Assembly: GCF_014697615.1 (NCBI RefSeq)
Contig: NZ_JACJSD010000036.1
Coordinates: forward strand, 1 to 64,000
Reading direction: 5' to 3'
DNA length: 64,000 nucleotides
Origin: Nostoc sp. FACHB-280
GTDB taxonomy: Bacteria > Cyanobacteriota > Cyanobacteriia > Cyanobacteriales > Nostocaceae
The position numbers and the translations under genes are program-made. The notes under the pieces were generated by a model. The model saw only the letters and a program-made list of their open reading frames with translations. It did not search any database and was not told the DNA's origin. This document shows, piece by piece, positions 53,022 to 63,008 of the stretch. How positions within the stretch are numbered: the first letter of the stretch is position 1; every line of letters begins with the position of its first letter.

Positions 53022-53698
53022 TTGTGACCAAACGGCCAAATAAAGCCTTTCTTGGTATGTTGCATTGGCGTAATATATAACCGCTGAGTAAACAGAATCA
53101 AGTTATAAGTTAAGCCAAGCTACCAAGAGACTGCTAAACTAAAAAAGCCTTGATGTTCACCAAATATAATTATGGCGAAGTAATCAAAGCCATAAGCCGG
53201 ATACAATTTGGATTCTTTCCTGTAAACCGGATAAACTAGGCAAAACCTTGAACAGTAGTTTAAGGTAATCCTAAAAGTAGAAACTGAGTCGTAATACTAG
53301 TGCTGTAGTAGTACAAAAGTCTTAGTTATAGGGATACTGAGTGGTAATTAACTACTTAAGTCCTTCTACAACAAGGAGGCTATCAAAAAAGCAGCCTCCA
53401 AAAAGTGCCTAAGCAACTGCTTGGACGAGAGCATTGCTGCACGAAAAGCAAAGCTTTAGAGCATTGCCTTAAAAACAGAGATTTGTGATCCGTTTGGAAG
53501 CAACTCATGGCTGTTCTAGTAAGCAACTGAATTCAGGTAAACGGATTCAACCAAAATTGAGGGAACGGTTTTTGTTTTCTGGATAAGAGAAAGCAACACT
53601 AGTTGCTGGAAATTACTGAGGATCGTCCTCCCTCAGTCAGAACATTACCGAACATCCCGATGAATCTGCTCAGTAAGTAAAAAGGAGAACCAGTTACT
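53022..53698 (+). other. Long structured leader of the S10/spc operon
   Basis: No protein gene is supported. Stems: GGAGGCT/AGCCTCC (about 53376-53399), ATCCGTTT/AAACGGAT (53488-53495 with 53539-53546) enclosing about 43 nt, and AGCAAC-ACTA-GTTGCT (about 53592-53607). The motif AAGCAAC recurs four times (about 53410, 53498, 53521, 53591). Ribosomal operons are often controlled by a ribosomal protein binding its leader; this is a candidate site. AAAAGGAGAACC before rplC is the ribosome binding site. Confidence 0.5.
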
Positions 53699-54334
53699 GT
53701 GTCTGTAGGTATTCTCGGCACCAAGCTGGGCATGACCCAAATATTTGACGAGGCAGGAGTAGCAATTCCTGTCACTGTTGTTCAAGCAGGGCCATGCACT
53801 GTTACACAAGTAAAAACAAAGCAAACTGACGGTTATACCGCCATTCAACTTGGTTATGGCGAAGTCAAACCAAAAGCTCTCAATAAACCCGTATTGGGTC
53901 ACTTAGCCAAATCATCAGCACCAGCTTTACGTCACCTAAGTGAGTTTCGCACAGATAATTCTAGCGAATATACATTAGGTCAAGAAATCAAAGCAGATAT
54001 TTTTACGGCTGGTCAAATCGTCGATGTAATTGGTACAAGTATCGGTCGCGGTTTTGCAGGCAACCAAAAGCGGAATAACTTTGGTCGCGGGCCAATGTCT
54101 CACGGTTCTAAAAACCACAGAGCGCCCGGTTCCATTGGTGCTGGTACAACACCCGGTCGTGTGTATCCAGGAAAAAGAATGGCAGGGCGCTTGGGCGGTA
54201 CCCGCGTCACCATTAGTAAATTGACAGTTGTGCGTGTAGACGCAGAACGCAACTTATTACTCATTAAAGGTGCAATTCCTGGTAAACCAGGTTCTTTAGT
54301 GAGTGTTGTACCCGCAAAGAAAGTTGGTAAATAG
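53699..54334 (+). CDS. rplC: 50S ribosomal protein L3
   Basis: 211 residues, GTG start after [29 protein letters not shown] at the start, [20 protein letters not shown] and [15 protein letters not shown] are L3 hallmarks. L3 starts assembly of the large subunit near the peptidyl-transferase centre. First gene of the operon: rpsJ (S10), which heads it in many bacteria, is not here, as usual in cyanobacteria. Confidence 0.97.
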   Translation: MSVGILGTKLGMTQIFDEAGVAIPVTVVQAGPCTVTQVKTKQTDGYTAIQLGYGEVKPKALNKPVLGHLAKSSAPALRHLSEFRTDNSSEYTLGQEIKADIFTAGQIVDVIGTSIGRGFAGNQKRNNFGRGPMSHGSKNHRAPGSIGAGTTPGRVYPGKRMAGRLGGTRVTISKLTVVRVDAERNLLLIKGAIPGKPGSLVSVVPAKKVGK

Positions 54335-54425
54335 TCAATCGTCAATGGTCATTAGTCATTGGTTATGAGCTAAAGACAAATGACAAAGGACTAATGACAA
54401 AAGACAAATGACAAAGGACAAAAAA
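54335..54425. repeat. Heptamer repeat block between rplC and rplD
   Basis: TCATTAGTCATTGG-type units are followed by their complements (GACAAATGACAAAGGAC), making an imperfect hairpin. The last unit, GACAAAGGACAAAAA, provides the AAAGGA ahead of the rplD start. Confidence 0.8.
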
Positions 54426-55058
54426 ATGGTTGAGACTGTAGTTAAAAACTGGCAAGGAGAGGAAGTCGGGCAAAAGACGTTCGACTTGCGAGTTGCCAAA
54501 GAAGAAACAGCGGCCCATATTGTACACCGTGCCTTGGTTAGACAAACAACCAATGCTCGTCAAGGAACCGCTAGTACAAAAACTCGCGCAGAAGTTAGAG
54601 GTGGTGGCCGCAAACCTTGGCGGCAAAAAGGCACAGGTCGCGCTCGTGCTGGTTCGATTCGTTCACCCTTATGGCGTGGTGGTGGTGTGATTTTTGGGCC
54701 TAAACCCAGAGATTACGACCTGAAAATGAACCGGAAAGAACGGCGGTTGGCATTACGCACAGCCTTCGTCAGCCGTACTGATGATTTGATTGTGGTCGAA
54801 GAATTTAGCAACGAACTTTCTCGTCCGAAAACTAAAGATTTATTGGCAGCTTTAGTTCGTTGGGGAGTAAGCCCAGAACAAAAGACCCTGTTAATTTTGT
54901 CTGAGATTGCCGAAACAGTTTATCTGTCAGGACGCAACGTCGAGAACTTAAAAATTATTGCCGCAGATCAGTTGAATGTTTATGATTTGCTGCACGCTGA
55001 CAAGCTTGTGGTTACAGCACCAGCATTAGAAAAAATTCAGGAGGTCTACAATGGCTAA
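54426..55058 (+). CDS. rplD: 50S ribosomal protein L4
   Basis: 210 residues from ATG 54426; the in-frame ATG 54408 lies in repeat DNA and is rejected. L4 marks: [38 protein letters not shown] and [21 protein letters not shown]4 lines the exit tunnel and, in E. coli, represses its own operon through the leader; whether that occurs here is unknown. Overlaps rplW by 8 bp. Confidence 0.97.
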   Translation: MVETVVKNWQGEEVGQKTFDLRVAKEETAAHIVHRALVRQTTNARQGTASTKTRAEVRGGGRKPWRQKGTGRARAGSIRSPLWRGGGVIFGPKPRDYDLKMNRKERRLALRTAFVSRTDDLIVVEEFSNELSRPKTKDLLAALVRWGVSPEQKTLLILSEIAETVYLSGRNVENLKIIAADQLNVYDLLHADKLVVTAPALEKIQEVYNG

Positions 55059-55365
55059 GATTGCGCCCCGTGATCTGCCTGACTTGGTGCGTCGCCCGAT
55101 TGTCACCGAAAAAGCAACGATTCTGATGGAACAGAATCAATACACTTTTGAAGTAGTCCTGAAAGCTACCAAGCCAGATATTAAAGCAGCGATCGAAGAC
55201 TTGTTTCAAGTCAAAGTAGTCAAAATCAATACTGCTACACAGCCACGGAAAAAACGTCGCGTTGGCAAGTTTATTGGCTACAAGCCCCAATATAAGAAAG
55301 CTATTGTCACCGTCTCACCTGGGGACGCACAAAAGATTAGACAGATTCTATTCCCAGAGGTCTAA
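55051..55365 (+). CDS. rplW: 50S ribosomal protein L23
   Basis: 104 residues. [39 protein letters not shown] and [19 protein letters not shown] identify L23, which sits at the tunnel exit and docks trigger factor and SRP. ATG lies inside the rplD end (AATGGCTAA) after CAGGAGG, a strong ribosome binding site. Confidence 0.97.
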   Translation: MAKIAPRDLPDLVRRPIVTEKATILMEQNQYTFEVVLKATKPDIKAAIEDLFQVKVVKINTATQPRKKRRVGKFIGYKPQYKKAIVTVSPGDAQKIRQILFPEV

Positions 55366-55371
55366 CAAAAA

Positions 55372-56235
55372 ATGGGTACTCGTTCTTATCGCCCTTATAC
55401 CCCCAGTACTCGTCAAGTTACAATCTCCGACTTTTCGGAAATTACCAAAAAAGATCCAGAAAAGTCTCTGACGGTGTACGTCCATCGCGCCAAAGGTCGC
55501 AACAATCAAGGGCGGATAACCAGCCGTCGCCGGGGTGGCGGACATAAAAGACTTTATCGAATTATTGATTTTAAAAGAGATAAGCGTAACATTCCCGCTA
55601 CAGTGTTAGCGATCGAGTACGATCCCAACCGCAACGCTCGTATTGCGTTACTGCAATATCAGGATGGGGAAAAACGCTATATCCTGCAACCGAATGGCTT
55701 GACTGTAGGTAAAACCTTAATGGCTGGCCCTGAGTCTCCCATTGAAGATGGTAATGCTTTACCACTGGCAAACATTCCTTTAGGTACAAACGTACATAAC
55801 GTAGAACTAACTGCGGGTAAAGGTGGTCAAATTGTTCGTGCTGCTGGTGCGACAGCGCAAGTAGTTGCTAAAGAAGGCAATTATGTCACCCTCAAGCTAC
55901 CTTCTGGGGAAGTGCGGATGGTACGGCGTGAATGCTACGCTACCATCGGGCAAGTGGGCAACACCGACTTTAGAAACCTGAGTGCAGGTAAAGCTGGACG
56001 TAATCGCTGGAAAGGTCGCCGCCCGAAAGTTAGAGGTAGCGTCATGAACCCAGTGGATCACCCACATGGTGGTGGTGAAGGTAGAGCACCCATTGGTCGT
56101 TCCGGCCCAGTCACACCTTGGGGTAAACCAACATTGGGAGCCAAGACACGCAAACCCAAGAAACCTAGCAGTAGATTGATTGTACGCCGTCGTCGTAAAT
56201 CTTCTAAGCGCGGTCGTGGTGGTCGTCAGTCTTAA
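55372..56235 (+). CDS. rplB: 50S ribosomal protein L2
   Basis: 287 residues. [18 protein letters not shown] at the start, [20 protein letters not shown], and the conserved [19 protein letters not shown] loop (the His essential for peptidyl transfer support) define L2. 6 bp after rplW. The C-terminus is the usual Arg/Lys-rich tail. Confidence 0.98.
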   Translation: MGTRSYRPYTPSTRQVTISDFSEITKKDPEKSLTVYVHRAKGRNNQGRITSRRRGGGHKRLYRIIDFKRDKRNIPATVLAIEYDPNRNARIALLQYQDGEKRYILQPNGLTVGKTLMAGPESPIEDGNALPLANIPLGTNVHNVELTAGKGGQIVRAAGATAQVVAKEGNYVTLKLPSGEVRMVRRECYATIGQVGNTDFRNLSAGKAGRNRWKGRRPKVRGSVMNPVDHPHGGGEGRAPIGRSGPVTPWGKPTLGAKTRKPKKPSSRLIVRRRRKSSKRGRGGRQS

Positions 56236-56332
56236 AATTTTAGATTTGAAATTTTGGATTTTAGATTGAGAAATTATCTAAAGTCCAACTAAATAAATCC
56301 AAAAGCCCAAATCCTAAAACCAAAATTTAACT
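56236..56332. repeat. AT-rich inverted heptamer block between rplB and rpsS
   Basis: TTTTAGATTTGAAATTTTGG and its approximate complement (CCTAAAACCAAAATTT) face each other, so the spacer can fold into an imperfect hairpin. rpsS has no strong ribosome binding site here. Confidence 0.6.
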
Positions 56333-56611
56333 ATGGGTCGTTCACTAAAAAAAGGGCCTTTCGTTGCCGATCACTTACTCAGCAAAATTGAAAAGCTGAA
56401 CGAGAGAAACGAAAAGCAAGTCATTAAAACTTGGTCAAGAGCCTCAACAATTCTGCCCCAAATGGTAGGGCATACGATCGCTGTTCACAATGGTAGACAA
56501 CACGTCCCCGTGTTTATCAGCGATCAGATGGTAGGCCATAAGTTGGGAGAATTCGCCCCAACACGCACCTACAGGGGTCATGGCAAAAGTGACAAAAAAG
56601 CGGGTAGATAG
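56333..56611 (+). CDS. rpsS: 30S ribosomal protein S19
   Basis: 92 residues. [39 protein letters not shown] and [20 protein letters not shown] are S19 signatures. It contacts the A-site side of the 30S head and binds 16S rRNA together with S13. Confidence 0.98.
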   Translation: MGRSLKKGPFVADHLLSKIEKLNERNEKQVIKTWSRASTILPQMVGHTIAVHNGRQHVPVFISDQMVGHKLGEFAPTRTYRGHGKSDKKAGR

Positions 56612-56698
56612 TTTGTTCTTTGTCTATTGTCATTAGTCCTTTGCAACTGACAAATGACAAATGACAGATGACGAATGACAAACGACAAGGAGAAAATC
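56612..56698. repeat. TGACAAA/TTTGTCA heptamer block between rpsS and rplV
   Basis: TTGTCATTAGTCC-type units face TGACAAATGACAAATGACAG units. The final unit reads AAACGACAAGGAGAAAATC, providing an AAGGAG ribosome binding site 8 bp from the rplV start. Confidence 0.8.
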
Positions 56699-57058
56699 AT
56701 GGCAACTAGTACTACAGAAGTAAAAGCGATCGCCCGTTATATACGCATGTCTCCCTTTAAAGTGCGTCGCGTACTCGATCAAATTCGGGGGCGGTCTTAC
56801 AGAGAAGCGTTAATTATTCTGGAATTTATGCCTTATCGGGCTTGTGAACCAGTACTAAAACTAATTAGAAGCGCAGCCGCCAATGCTGAACACAATGCAG
56901 GTCTAGACCGCGCCCAACTGGTAATTACTCAAGCTTATGCCGATCAAGGCCCAGTCCTAAAACGTTTCCAACCTAGAGCGCAAGGTCGAGCTTACCAAAT
57001 TCGCAAACCTACATGTCACATCACAGTAGCTGTAGCTGCTGGTGAGACTGTGGAATAA
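56699..57058 (+). CDS. rplV: 50S ribosomal protein L22
   Basis: 119 residues from ATG 56699; a longer frame into the repeat (ATG 56675) is rejected. [31 protein letters not shown] and [19 protein letters not shown] are L22 marks. Its beta-hairpin lines the exit tunnel and is a known site of macrolide resistance changes in other bacteria. Confidence 0.97.
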   Translation: MATSTTEVKAIARYIRMSPFKVRRVLDQIRGRSYREALIILEFMPYRACEPVLKLIRSAAANAEHNAGLDRAQLVITQAYADQGPVLKRFQPRAQGRAYQIRKPTCHITVAVAAGETVE

Positions 57059-57084
57059 TTACCAGAACTTTAGAGGAAGCATTT

Positions 57085-57840
57085 GTGGGACAAAAAATTC
57101 ATCCAGTTGGCTTTCGCCTCGGAATTACCCAAGAACACCAATCCCGGTGGTACGCAGATCCTGAACGCTATCCAGAACTTTTACAAGAAGATTACAAACT
57201 ACGTAATTACATAGAACAAAAACTGGGTAGACTCGCTCAAAACAACGCTGGTATTTCCGAAGTTAGAATTGAGCGCAAAGCAGACCAAATTGATTTGGAA
57301 GTACGCACAGCCCGCCCTGGTGTAGTTGTAGGTCGTGGTGGACAAGGTATCGAATCCTTACGTACTGGACTGCAAGATTTATTAGGCGGGACTCGCCAGA
57401 TTCGGATCAACGTCGTCGAAGTCCAACGAGTTGATGCCGATGCTTACTTAATTTCGGAATACATCGCCCAACAATTAGAACGTCGGGTTTCCTTCCGTCG
57501 CGTAGTCCGCCAAGCAATTCAACGGGCGCAACGTGCTGGTATTCAAGGAATTAAAATTCAAGTCAGTGGTCGGCTCAACGGTGCGGAAATTGCTCGGACA
57601 GAGTGGACACGGGAAGGTAGAGTACCTTTGCATACCTTACGGGCTGATATTGACTACGCTTACTGTACAGCCAAAACCGTTTACGGTATTTTGGGCATCA
57701 AAGTGTGGGTATTTAAAGGAGAAATTATTCCTGGACAGGAAGAAACTCAACCCCAACCCGCCACCCGCGAACGTGAACCGCGTCGCCGTCAACAACAGCG
57801 CCGTCGTCAGCAGTTTGAAGACCGTTCCAATGAAGGCTAA
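57085..57840 (+). CDS. rpsC: 30S ribosomal protein S3
   Basis: 251 residues, GTG start after [29 protein letters not shown] at the start, the KH domain [17 protein letters not shown] and [14 protein letters not shown] and the Arg/Gln-rich tail ([18 protein letters not shown]) define S3. The tail after residue 215 is long and basic, as in other cyanobacteria. Confidence 0.98.
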   Translation: MGQKIHPVGFRLGITQEHQSRWYADPERYPELLQEDYKLRNYIEQKLGRLAQNNAGISEVRIERKADQIDLEVRTARPGVVVGRGGQGIESLRTGLQDLLGGTRQIRINVVEVQRVDADAYLISEYIAQQLERRVSFRRVVRQAIQRAQRAGIQGIKIQVSGRLNGAEIARTEWTREGRVPLHTLRADIDYAYCTAKTVYGILGIKVWVFKGEIIPGQEETQPQPATREREPRRRQQQRRRQQFEDRSNEG

Positions 57841-57991
57841 ATCGTCATCTGTCATTAGTCCTGAGTAATGACAAATGACAAATGACCCTTCGGGTGACGC
57901 TCCTAACGTCGCTAACGCTGACGCTAACACCAGTTGCTCATAGGGGAAACCCCCAAGACCACACTGGCTCACAAACGACAGATGAAAAATC
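57841..57991. repeat. Heptamer block plus CCAGTTGC...ACTGGC palindromic element between rpsC and rplP
   Basis: GTCATTAGTCCTGAGTAATG and GACAAATGACAAATGAC units are followed by GACGCTCCTAACG units and a palindromic element CCAGTTGCTC-ATAGGGGAAACCCCC-...-CACTGGCTCAC (57930-57970) with an internal GGGG/CCCC stem. A related element lies at 61751-61835. Confidence 0.75.
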
Positions 57992-58420
57992 ATGTTAAGT
58001 CCTAGAAGAACTAAATTCCGCAAACAACAGCGCGGGCGAATGGCGGGTCTAGCCCACCGGGGTAGCACCCTCAACTTTGGAGATTTTGCCCTCCAAGCCC
58101 AAGAACCAGCTTGGATCACCTCTCGACAAATCGAAGCTTCCCGTCGGGCGATGACTCGTTATATCCGCCGGGGTGGTAAAATCTGGATTCGGATTTTCCC
58201 AGATAAACCTGTTACCATGCGTCCAGCAGAAACACGGATGGGTTCTGGTAAAGGTAATCCAGAATTTTGGGTAGCAGTAGTTAAGCCAGGGCGGATTTTA
58301 TTTGAAATCGCTGGTGTTTCTGAAGAAATCGCCCGTGAAGCTATGCGCCTAGCTGCATACAAACTGCCAATCAAAACCAAATTTATTGTGCGCTCTCAAA
58401 TAGAAGAGGAGCAGGAGTAG
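57992..58420 (+). CDS. rplP: 50S ribosomal protein L16
   Basis: 142 residues. [55 protein letters not shown] and [17 protein letters not shown] are L16 hallmarks. L16 helps shape the A site of the large subunit. rpmC starts 3 bp after the stop. Confidence 0.98.
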   Translation: MLSPRRTKFRKQQRGRMAGLAHRGSTLNFGDFALQAQEPAWITSRQIEASRRAMTRYIRRGGKIWIRIFPDKPVTMRPAETRMGSGKGNPEFWVAVVKPGRILFEIAGVSEEIAREAMRLAAYKLPIKTKFIVRSQIEEEQE

Positions 58421-58423
58421 GTC

Positions 58424-58651
58424 ATGCCGCTTCCCAAGATTTCAGAAGCAAGAGAATTAAGTGACGAACAATTAGCTGCGGAAATTGCCGCCACTAAAAA
58501 ACAACTGTTTCAGTTGCGCTTGCAAAAGGCAACCAGACAACTCGAAAAACCTCACCAATTCCGCCACGCTCGCCATCGCCTCGCCCAACTGTTGACAGTA
58601 GAGGGAGAGCGCAAACGGGCAGCAAGTCAAACTCCTAAAGAAGAGAATTAA
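58424..58651 (+). CDS. rpmC: 50S ribosomal protein L29
   Basis: 75 residues. The helical hairpin ISEARELSDEQLAAEIAATK and QLFQLRLQKATRQLEKPHQF identifies L29, which lies beside L23 at the tunnel exit. 3 bp after rplP and 6 bp before rpsQ. Confidence 0.97.
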   Translation: MPLPKISEARELSDEQLAAEIAATKKQLFQLRLQKATRQLEKPHQFRHARHRLAQLLTVEGERKRAASQTPKEEN

Positions 58652-58657
58652 GAGATT

Positions 58658-58906
58658 ATGGCAATCAAAGAACGAGTTGGGTTGGTAGTGAGCGACAAAA
58701 TGCAAAAAACGGTGGTAGTTGCCATCGAAAACCGCGCTCCCCATCCCAAATACGGCAAGATTGTAGTGAAAACCCGCCGCTATAAAGCTCACGATGAAGA
58801 AAACAAATGCAAAGTGGGCGATCGCGTGCGGATTCAGGAAACTAGACCCCTGAGCAAAACCAAACGCTGGCAAGTCACAGAAATCCTCAACACTAAAAAC
58901 TCATAA
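58658..58906 (+). CDS. rpsQ: 30S ribosomal protein S17
   Basis: 82 residues. [40 protein letters not shown] and [19 protein letters not shown] are the S17 OB-fold signature. It is a primary 16S rRNA binder. Confidence 0.98.
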   Translation: MAIKERVGLVVSDKMQKTVVVAIENRAPHPKYGKIVVKTRRYKAHDEENKCKVGDRVRIQETRPLSKTKRWQVTEILNTKNS

Positions 58907-58945
58907 GTTGTTACTTCACTAACAACTGCACAAGGGAGACCAATT

Positions 58946-59314
58946 GTGATTCAACCCCAAACTTACTTAAATGTGGCAGATAACAGTGGCGCACGGAAAC
59001 TAATGTGTATCCGGGTGTTAGGCGCAGGTAACAGCCGTTACGGTTTTATCGGCGATCGCATTATCGCTGTTGTTAAAGATGCCATTCCCAACATGGCTGT
59101 GAAAAAATCAGATGTTGTAGAAGCTGTGATTGTTCGCACTCGCCATAACATCCGTCGTGATAGCGGTATGACTATTCGCTTTGATGATAACGCCGCCGTG
59201 ATCATCAACAAAGAAGGTAATCCTAGAGGTACACGGGTATTTGGCCCAGTAGCACGGGAACTCCGCGACAAGAACTTTACTAAAATTGTTTCTCTGGCTC
59301 CGGAGGTGCTGTAA
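58946..59314 (+). CDS. rplN: 50S ribosomal protein L14
   Basis: 122 residues, GTG start after [51 protein letters not shown] and [19 protein letters not shown] define L14. The stop TAA shares one base with the rplX start (TAATG). Confidence 0.98.
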   Translation: MIQPQTYLNVADNSGARKLMCIRVLGAGNSRYGFIGDRIIAVVKDAIPNMAVKKSDVVEAVIVRTRHNIRRDSGMTIRFDDNAAVIINKEGNPRGTRVFGPVARELRDKNFTKIVSLAPEVL

Positions 59315-59658
59315 TGCCTATCCAAAAGGAAAAAGTATTCCATAAAATGCACGTCAAAACTGGTGACACCGTGCAAATAATTGCCGGCAAAGACAAAGGT
59401 AAAGTTGGCGAAGTGATTAAAGCATTACCCCAACTGAGCAAAGTCATTGTTAAAGGTGTCAACATTAAGACCAAGCACGTTAAACCCCAACAAGAAGGGG
59501 AATCTGGACGGATTGTTACTCAAGAGTACCCAATCCATAGTTCCAACGTGATGCTCTATTCCACCAAACAAAATGTCGCTAGTCGCGTTTGCTACACCTT
59601 CACACCCGAAGGCAAGAAGGTAAGAAAACTCAAAAAAACTGGCGAGATCATTGATTAA
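59314..59658 (+). CDS. rplX: 50S ribosomal protein L24
   Basis: 114 residues. [20 protein letters not shown] is the KOW motif, then [21 protein letters not shown]24 is one of the assembly initiators of the 50S. Translationally coupled to rplN by TAATG. Confidence 0.97.
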   Translation: MPIQKEKVFHKMHVKTGDTVQIIAGKDKGKVGEVIKALPQLSKVIVKGVNIKTKHVKPQQEGESGRIVTQEYPIHSSNVMLYSTKQNVASRVCYTFTPEGKKVRKLKKTGEIID

Positions 59659-59710
59659 GGATGAAGCTAAAGCCTGAAGTATAAATATTACTTATTTTAT
59701 CTTCATCCTT
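59657..59710. other. 10-bp inverted repeat between rplX and rplE
   Basis: AAGGATGAAG (59657-59666, starting in the rplX stop codon) pairs with CTTCATCCTT (59701-59710). An AT-rich loop separates them. No T-run follows, so an internal processing or stabilising hairpin is more likely than a terminator. Confidence 0.55.
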
Positions 59711-59754
59711 CATAATCTTCCCTGACCAAGCCCAGGGATATTAGGACAAAAACT

Positions 59755-60303
59755 ATGGCGACAACAAGACTCAAAACTTTATATCACGAGACAATCGTCC
59801 CGAAACTCACAAATCAGTTTCAATACACCAACATTCATCAAGTACCGAAGTTGGTCAAGGTAACTGTTAACCGAGGTTTGGGCGAAGCTGCACAAAATGC
59901 TAAGGCTTTGGAAGCTTCTATCAACGAAATTGCGTTAATTACAGGTCAAAAACCCGTAGTGACAAGAGCAAAAAAAGCGATCGCAGGCTTTAAAATCCGT
60001 CAAGGTATGCCTGTCGGGATTATGGTCACACTCCGAGGCGAGAGAATGTATGCTTTCCTCGACCGCTTGATCAGCTTGACACTACCAAGAATTCGCGACT
60101 TTCGTGGTATAAGTCCAAAAAGCTTTGACGGACGCGGTAACTATACTCTAGGCGTAAGAGAACAGCTAATTTTTCCAGAAGTCGAATACGATAGCATTGA
60201 TCAAATTCGGGGTCTGGATATTTCGATTATTACTACAGCAAAAAATGACGAAGAGGGCCGCGCTTTACTCAAAGAATTGGGAATGCCCTTTCGCGATCAA
60301 TAA
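59755..60303 (+). CDS. rplE: 50S ribosomal protein L5
   Basis: 182 residues. [60 protein letters not shown] and [20 protein letters not shown] define L5, which binds 5S rRNA. rpsN (S14), often next in bacteria, is absent; rpsH follows directly. Confidence 0.98.
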   Translation: MATTRLKTLYHETIVPKLTNQFQYTNIHQVPKLVKVTVNRGLGEAAQNAKALEASINEIALITGQKPVVTRAKKAIAGFKIRQGMPVGIMVTLRGERMYAFLDRLISLTLPRIRDFRGISPKSFDGRGNYTLGVREQLIFPEVEYDSIDQIRGLDISIITTAKNDEEGRALLKELGMPFRDQ

Positions 60304-60323
60304 GTTCATCTAAAGAGGGAACG

Positions 60324-60725
60324 ATGGCGGCTAACGACACAATTGCAGATATGCTGACGCGCATCCGCAATGCCAACATGGCAAGGCATCAAACAACACA
60401 AGTGCCAGCCACTAAAATGACCCGTAGTATTGCCAAAGTACTACAGGAAGAAGGATTTATTTCAGAATATTCGGAAAACGGAGAAGGCGTAAAACGGCAC
60501 TTGGTGATTGCCCTAAAATACAAAGGGAAAAATCGTCAGCCTTTAATTACTGCCCTCAAACGGATCAGTAAACCCGGTTTACGTGTTTATTCCAACCGAA
60601 AAGAACTACCCAGAGTATTAGGCGGTATCGGTATTGCCATTATTTCTACATCTAGTGGCATTATGACTGACCGTGAGGCTCGCCGTCAGAATTTGGGTGG
60701 TGAAGTACTTTGCTACGTCTGGTAG
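60324..60725 (+). CDS. rpsH: 30S ribosomal protein S8
   Basis: 133 residues. [20 protein letters not shown] at the start and [20 protein letters not shown] with GEVLCYVW at the end are S8 signatures. In E. coli S8 represses the spc operon by binding mRNA near rplE; the 20-bp rplE-rpsH spacer here is too short to hold an E. coli-like site by itself. Confidence 0.98.
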   Translation: MAANDTIADMLTRIRNANMARHQTTQVPATKMTRSIAKVLQEEGFISEYSENGEGVKRHLVIALKYKGKNRQPLITALKRISKPGLRVYSNRKELPRVLGGIGIAIISTSSGIMTDREARRQNLGGEVLCYVW

Positions 60726-60818
60726 TCATTAGTCATTTGTCATTAGTCATTGGTCATTAGTAACGGACAAAGGACAAAAGACAAATAACAAAGGACAAAT
60801 AACAAAGGACAAAAGATC
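60726..60818. repeat. Heptamer block between rpsH and rplF
   Basis: TCATTAGTCATTTG units face GACAAAGGACAAAAGACAAA units. The last copy, AACAAAGGACAAAAGATC, provides AAAGGA about 10 bp before the rplF start. Confidence 0.8.
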
Positions 60819-61367
60819 ATGTCTCGTATTGGTAAAAGACCAATTACTATTCCCACCAAAGTGCAAGTCACCATTGATGGCACCAAGGTTGTTGTAAAAG
60901 GCCCCAAAGGTGAACTTTCACGGGATTTACCTGTTCAAGTAACAGTGAGCCAAGAAGGGGAAACCTTACAAGTAGTTCGCAAAGATGATTCTCGTACCTC
61001 TCGCCAAATGCACGGTTTAAGCCGGACATTGGTAGCCAACATGGTAGAGGGAGTTTCCCAAGGTTTTCAACGTCGCTTGGAAATTCAAGGGGTTGGTTAT
61101 CGCGCTCAAGTGCAAGGACGTAACCTAGTGTTAAACATGGGTTTCAGTCACCAAGTGCAGATTGAGCCACCAGATGGAATTCAGTTTGCGGTAGAAAATA
61201 ACACTAACGTTATCGTTAGTGGTTATGACAAAGAAGTAGTTGGTAATACAGCCGCTAAGATTCGTGCCGTCCGACCACCAGAACCATACAAAGGTAAAGG
61301 TATTCGCTATGCGGGTGAAGTAGTCAGACGCAAAGCTGGTAAAACCGGAGGTAAAGGTAAGAAATAA
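60819..61367 (+). CDS. rplF: 50S ribosomal protein L6
   Basis: 182 residues. [19 protein letters not shown] at the start, [20 protein letters not shown] and [20 protein letters not shown] define L6, near the factor-binding site. rplR starts 2 bp after its stop. Confidence 0.98.
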   Translation: MSRIGKRPITIPTKVQVTIDGTKVVVKGPKGELSRDLPVQVTVSQEGETLQVVRKDDSRTSRQMHGLSRTLVANMVEGVSQGFQRRLEIQGVGYRAQVQGRNLVLNMGFSHQVQIEPPDGIQFAVENNTNVIVSGYDKEVVGNTAAKIRAVRPPEPYKGKGIRYAGEVVRRKAGKTGGKGKK

Positions 61368-61369
61368 AC

Positions 61370-61732
61370 ATGAAACTTACTCGTAGAGAATCCAAACAGC
61401 GCCGTCACCGCCGCGTTCGTGGCAAAGTTAGCGGCTCTCAAGAACGCCCACGCCTGTCCGTATTTCGTTCTAACCAACATATTTATGCCCAAGTAATTGA
61501 TGATACTCAGCATCATACTTTAGTGGCAGCATCAACCTTAGATGCAGAGTTAAAAGCAAACTTAGCATCTGGGGCTAACTGCGAAGCATCAGCACAAGTT
61601 GGTAAGTTAATTGCAGCCCGCGCATTAGAAAAGGGCATTACGAAAGTAGTTTTTGATCGTGGTGGTAACATATACCACGGCCGCATCAAAACACTAGCGG
61701 ATGCTGCACGCGAAGCTGGTTTAGATTTTTAA
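61370..61732 (+). CDS. rplR: 50S ribosomal protein L18
   Basis: 120 residues. [40 protein letters not shown] and [20 protein letters not shown] mark L18, the main 5S rRNA binder with L5. Confidence 0.98.
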   Translation: MKLTRRESKQRRHRRVRGKVSGSQERPRLSVFRSNQHIYAQVIDDTQHHTLVAASTLDAELKANLASGANCEASAQVGKLIAARALEKGITKVVFDRGGNIYHGRIKTLADAAREAGLDF

Positions 61733-61920
61733 AGTCATTAGTCATTAGAAGCCAGTGCGTTGGGGAGACAGCGTGGTGAGCGGATTTATCCGCTTAAAGC
61801 GACTGTCGTCGGCTTTGCCGGCTGTAGCAACTGGCGTTCATTGGTCATTGGTCATTAAGTAAATGACAAAGGACAATTGACAACTGACAAATGACAATTG
61901 ACATTTAGAGAGTATGAATT
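61733..61920. repeat. Heptamer repeats interrupted by a palindromic element between rplR and rpsE
   Basis: GTCATTAGTCATTAGAA units, then an element from GCCAGTGCG (61751) to GCAACTGGC (61835) with an inner AGCGGA-TTTA-TCCGCT hairpin, then TTCATTGGTCATTGG and AATGACAAAGGACAATTGAC units. The element looks inserted into the heptamer block. Confidence 0.75.
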
Positions 61921-62445
61921 ATGGCAACAGGTCGTCGCAAAGCTAACCGTGCGAAAAAAGAAGAAACCAACTGGCAAGAGCGCGTAATCCAAATCCGACG
62001 TGTGAGCAAGGTAGTTAAGGGTGGTAAAAAACTCAGCTTCCGTGCCATTGTGGTTGTTGGTAACGAACGTGGTCAAGTCGGTGTGGGAGTAGGTAAAGCC
62101 TCAGATGTTATCGGTGCTGTGAAAAAAGGCGTAGCCGATGGCAAAAAACACCTAATTGATATTCCGATTACCAAATCTAATTCTATTCCTCATCCGATTG
62201 ATGGCGTTGGTGGTGGTGCAAAAGTCATCATGCGTCCAGCTGCACCTGGTACTGGTGTAATTGCTGGTGGTGCCGTGCGGACTGTATTGGAATTAGCAGG
62301 AGTTCGCAATGTTCTCGCTAAACAACTTGGTTCTAACAACCCACTGAATAATGCTAGAGCCGCAGTCAATGCTCTATCTACCCTGCGTACTTTGGCGGAA
62401 GTTGCTGAAGACCGTGGTATTGCTATTGACAAACTCTACATTTAG
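61921..62445 (+). CDS. rpsE: 30S ribosomal protein S5
   Basis: 174 residues. [40 protein letters not shown] and [20 protein letters not shown] mark S5, which guards decoding accuracy. rpmD (L30) would normally follow but is missing, as in other cyanobacteria. rplO starts 45 bp later. Confidence 0.98.
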   Translation: MATGRRKANRAKKEETNWQERVIQIRRVSKVVKGGKKLSFRAIVVVGNERGQVGVGVGKASDVIGAVKKGVADGKKHLIDIPITKSNSIPHPIDGVGGGAKVIMRPAAPGTGVIAGGAVRTVLELAGVRNVLAKQLGSNNPLNNARAAVNALSTLRTLAEVAEDRGIAIDKLYI

Positions 62446-62490
62446 TAGAGCTTCACTGACAGAGTTCTTGTAAACAATATAAATAACATC

Positions 62491-62937
62491 ATGAGACTCA
62501 ACGATGTTAAGCCCCAAAAAGGCTCCAAAAAGCGCCGTCGCCGTGTAGGTAGAGGTATTTCTGCTGGTCAAGGTGCCAGTGCAGGTCTAGGTATGCGGGG
62601 TCAAAAATCTCGCTCTGGTAGTAGTACCAGACCAGGGTTTGAAGGTGGTCAACAGCCATTATACCGCCGGATACCCAAGCTGAAAGGCTTTCCAGTTGTG
62701 AATCGCAAGATTTACACTACGATAAATGTAGAGAAGTTAGCTTCTCTTCCTGCCAACACAGAAGTAACATTGGAATCCTTAAAAGCATCTGGGATTTTAA
62801 CCTCTGCTAAAGGGCCATTGAAAATTTTGGGTAATGGGGAATTGAATGTTGCCCTTAACGTTAAAGCGGCAGCTTTCACAGGTCAAGCTCGTAGCAAAAT
62901 TGAGGCGGCTGGAGGAAGTTGTGAAGTTTTAGGGTAA
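62491..62937 (+). CDS. rplO: 50S ribosomal protein L15
   Basis: 148 residues. [40 protein letters not shown] and [18 protein letters not shown] are L15 marks. A late-assembly large-subunit protein, located before secY as usual. Confidence 0.98.
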   Translation: MRLNDVKPQKGSKKRRRRVGRGISAGQGASAGLGMRGQKSRSGSSTRPGFEGGQQPLYRRIPKLKGFPVVNRKIYTTINVEKLASLPANTEVTLESLKASGILTSAKGPLKILGNGELNVALNVKAAAFTGQARSKIEAAGGSCEVLG

Positions 62938-63008
62938 AGCCTAACCGCGCACTTAAAATACCTGCCAACTAGCTTCCAGTGCCTGGTTCACGACAAAGGT
63001 AGCACTCT

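Noticed and set aside
54408..54425. Longer L4 start at ATG 54408
   Set aside because: The six extra codons are heptamer repeat DNA; L4 proteins start at MVE.
57637..58119. 160-codon minus-strand frame across rpsC-rplP
   Set aside because: A shadow of two certain ribosomal protein genes.
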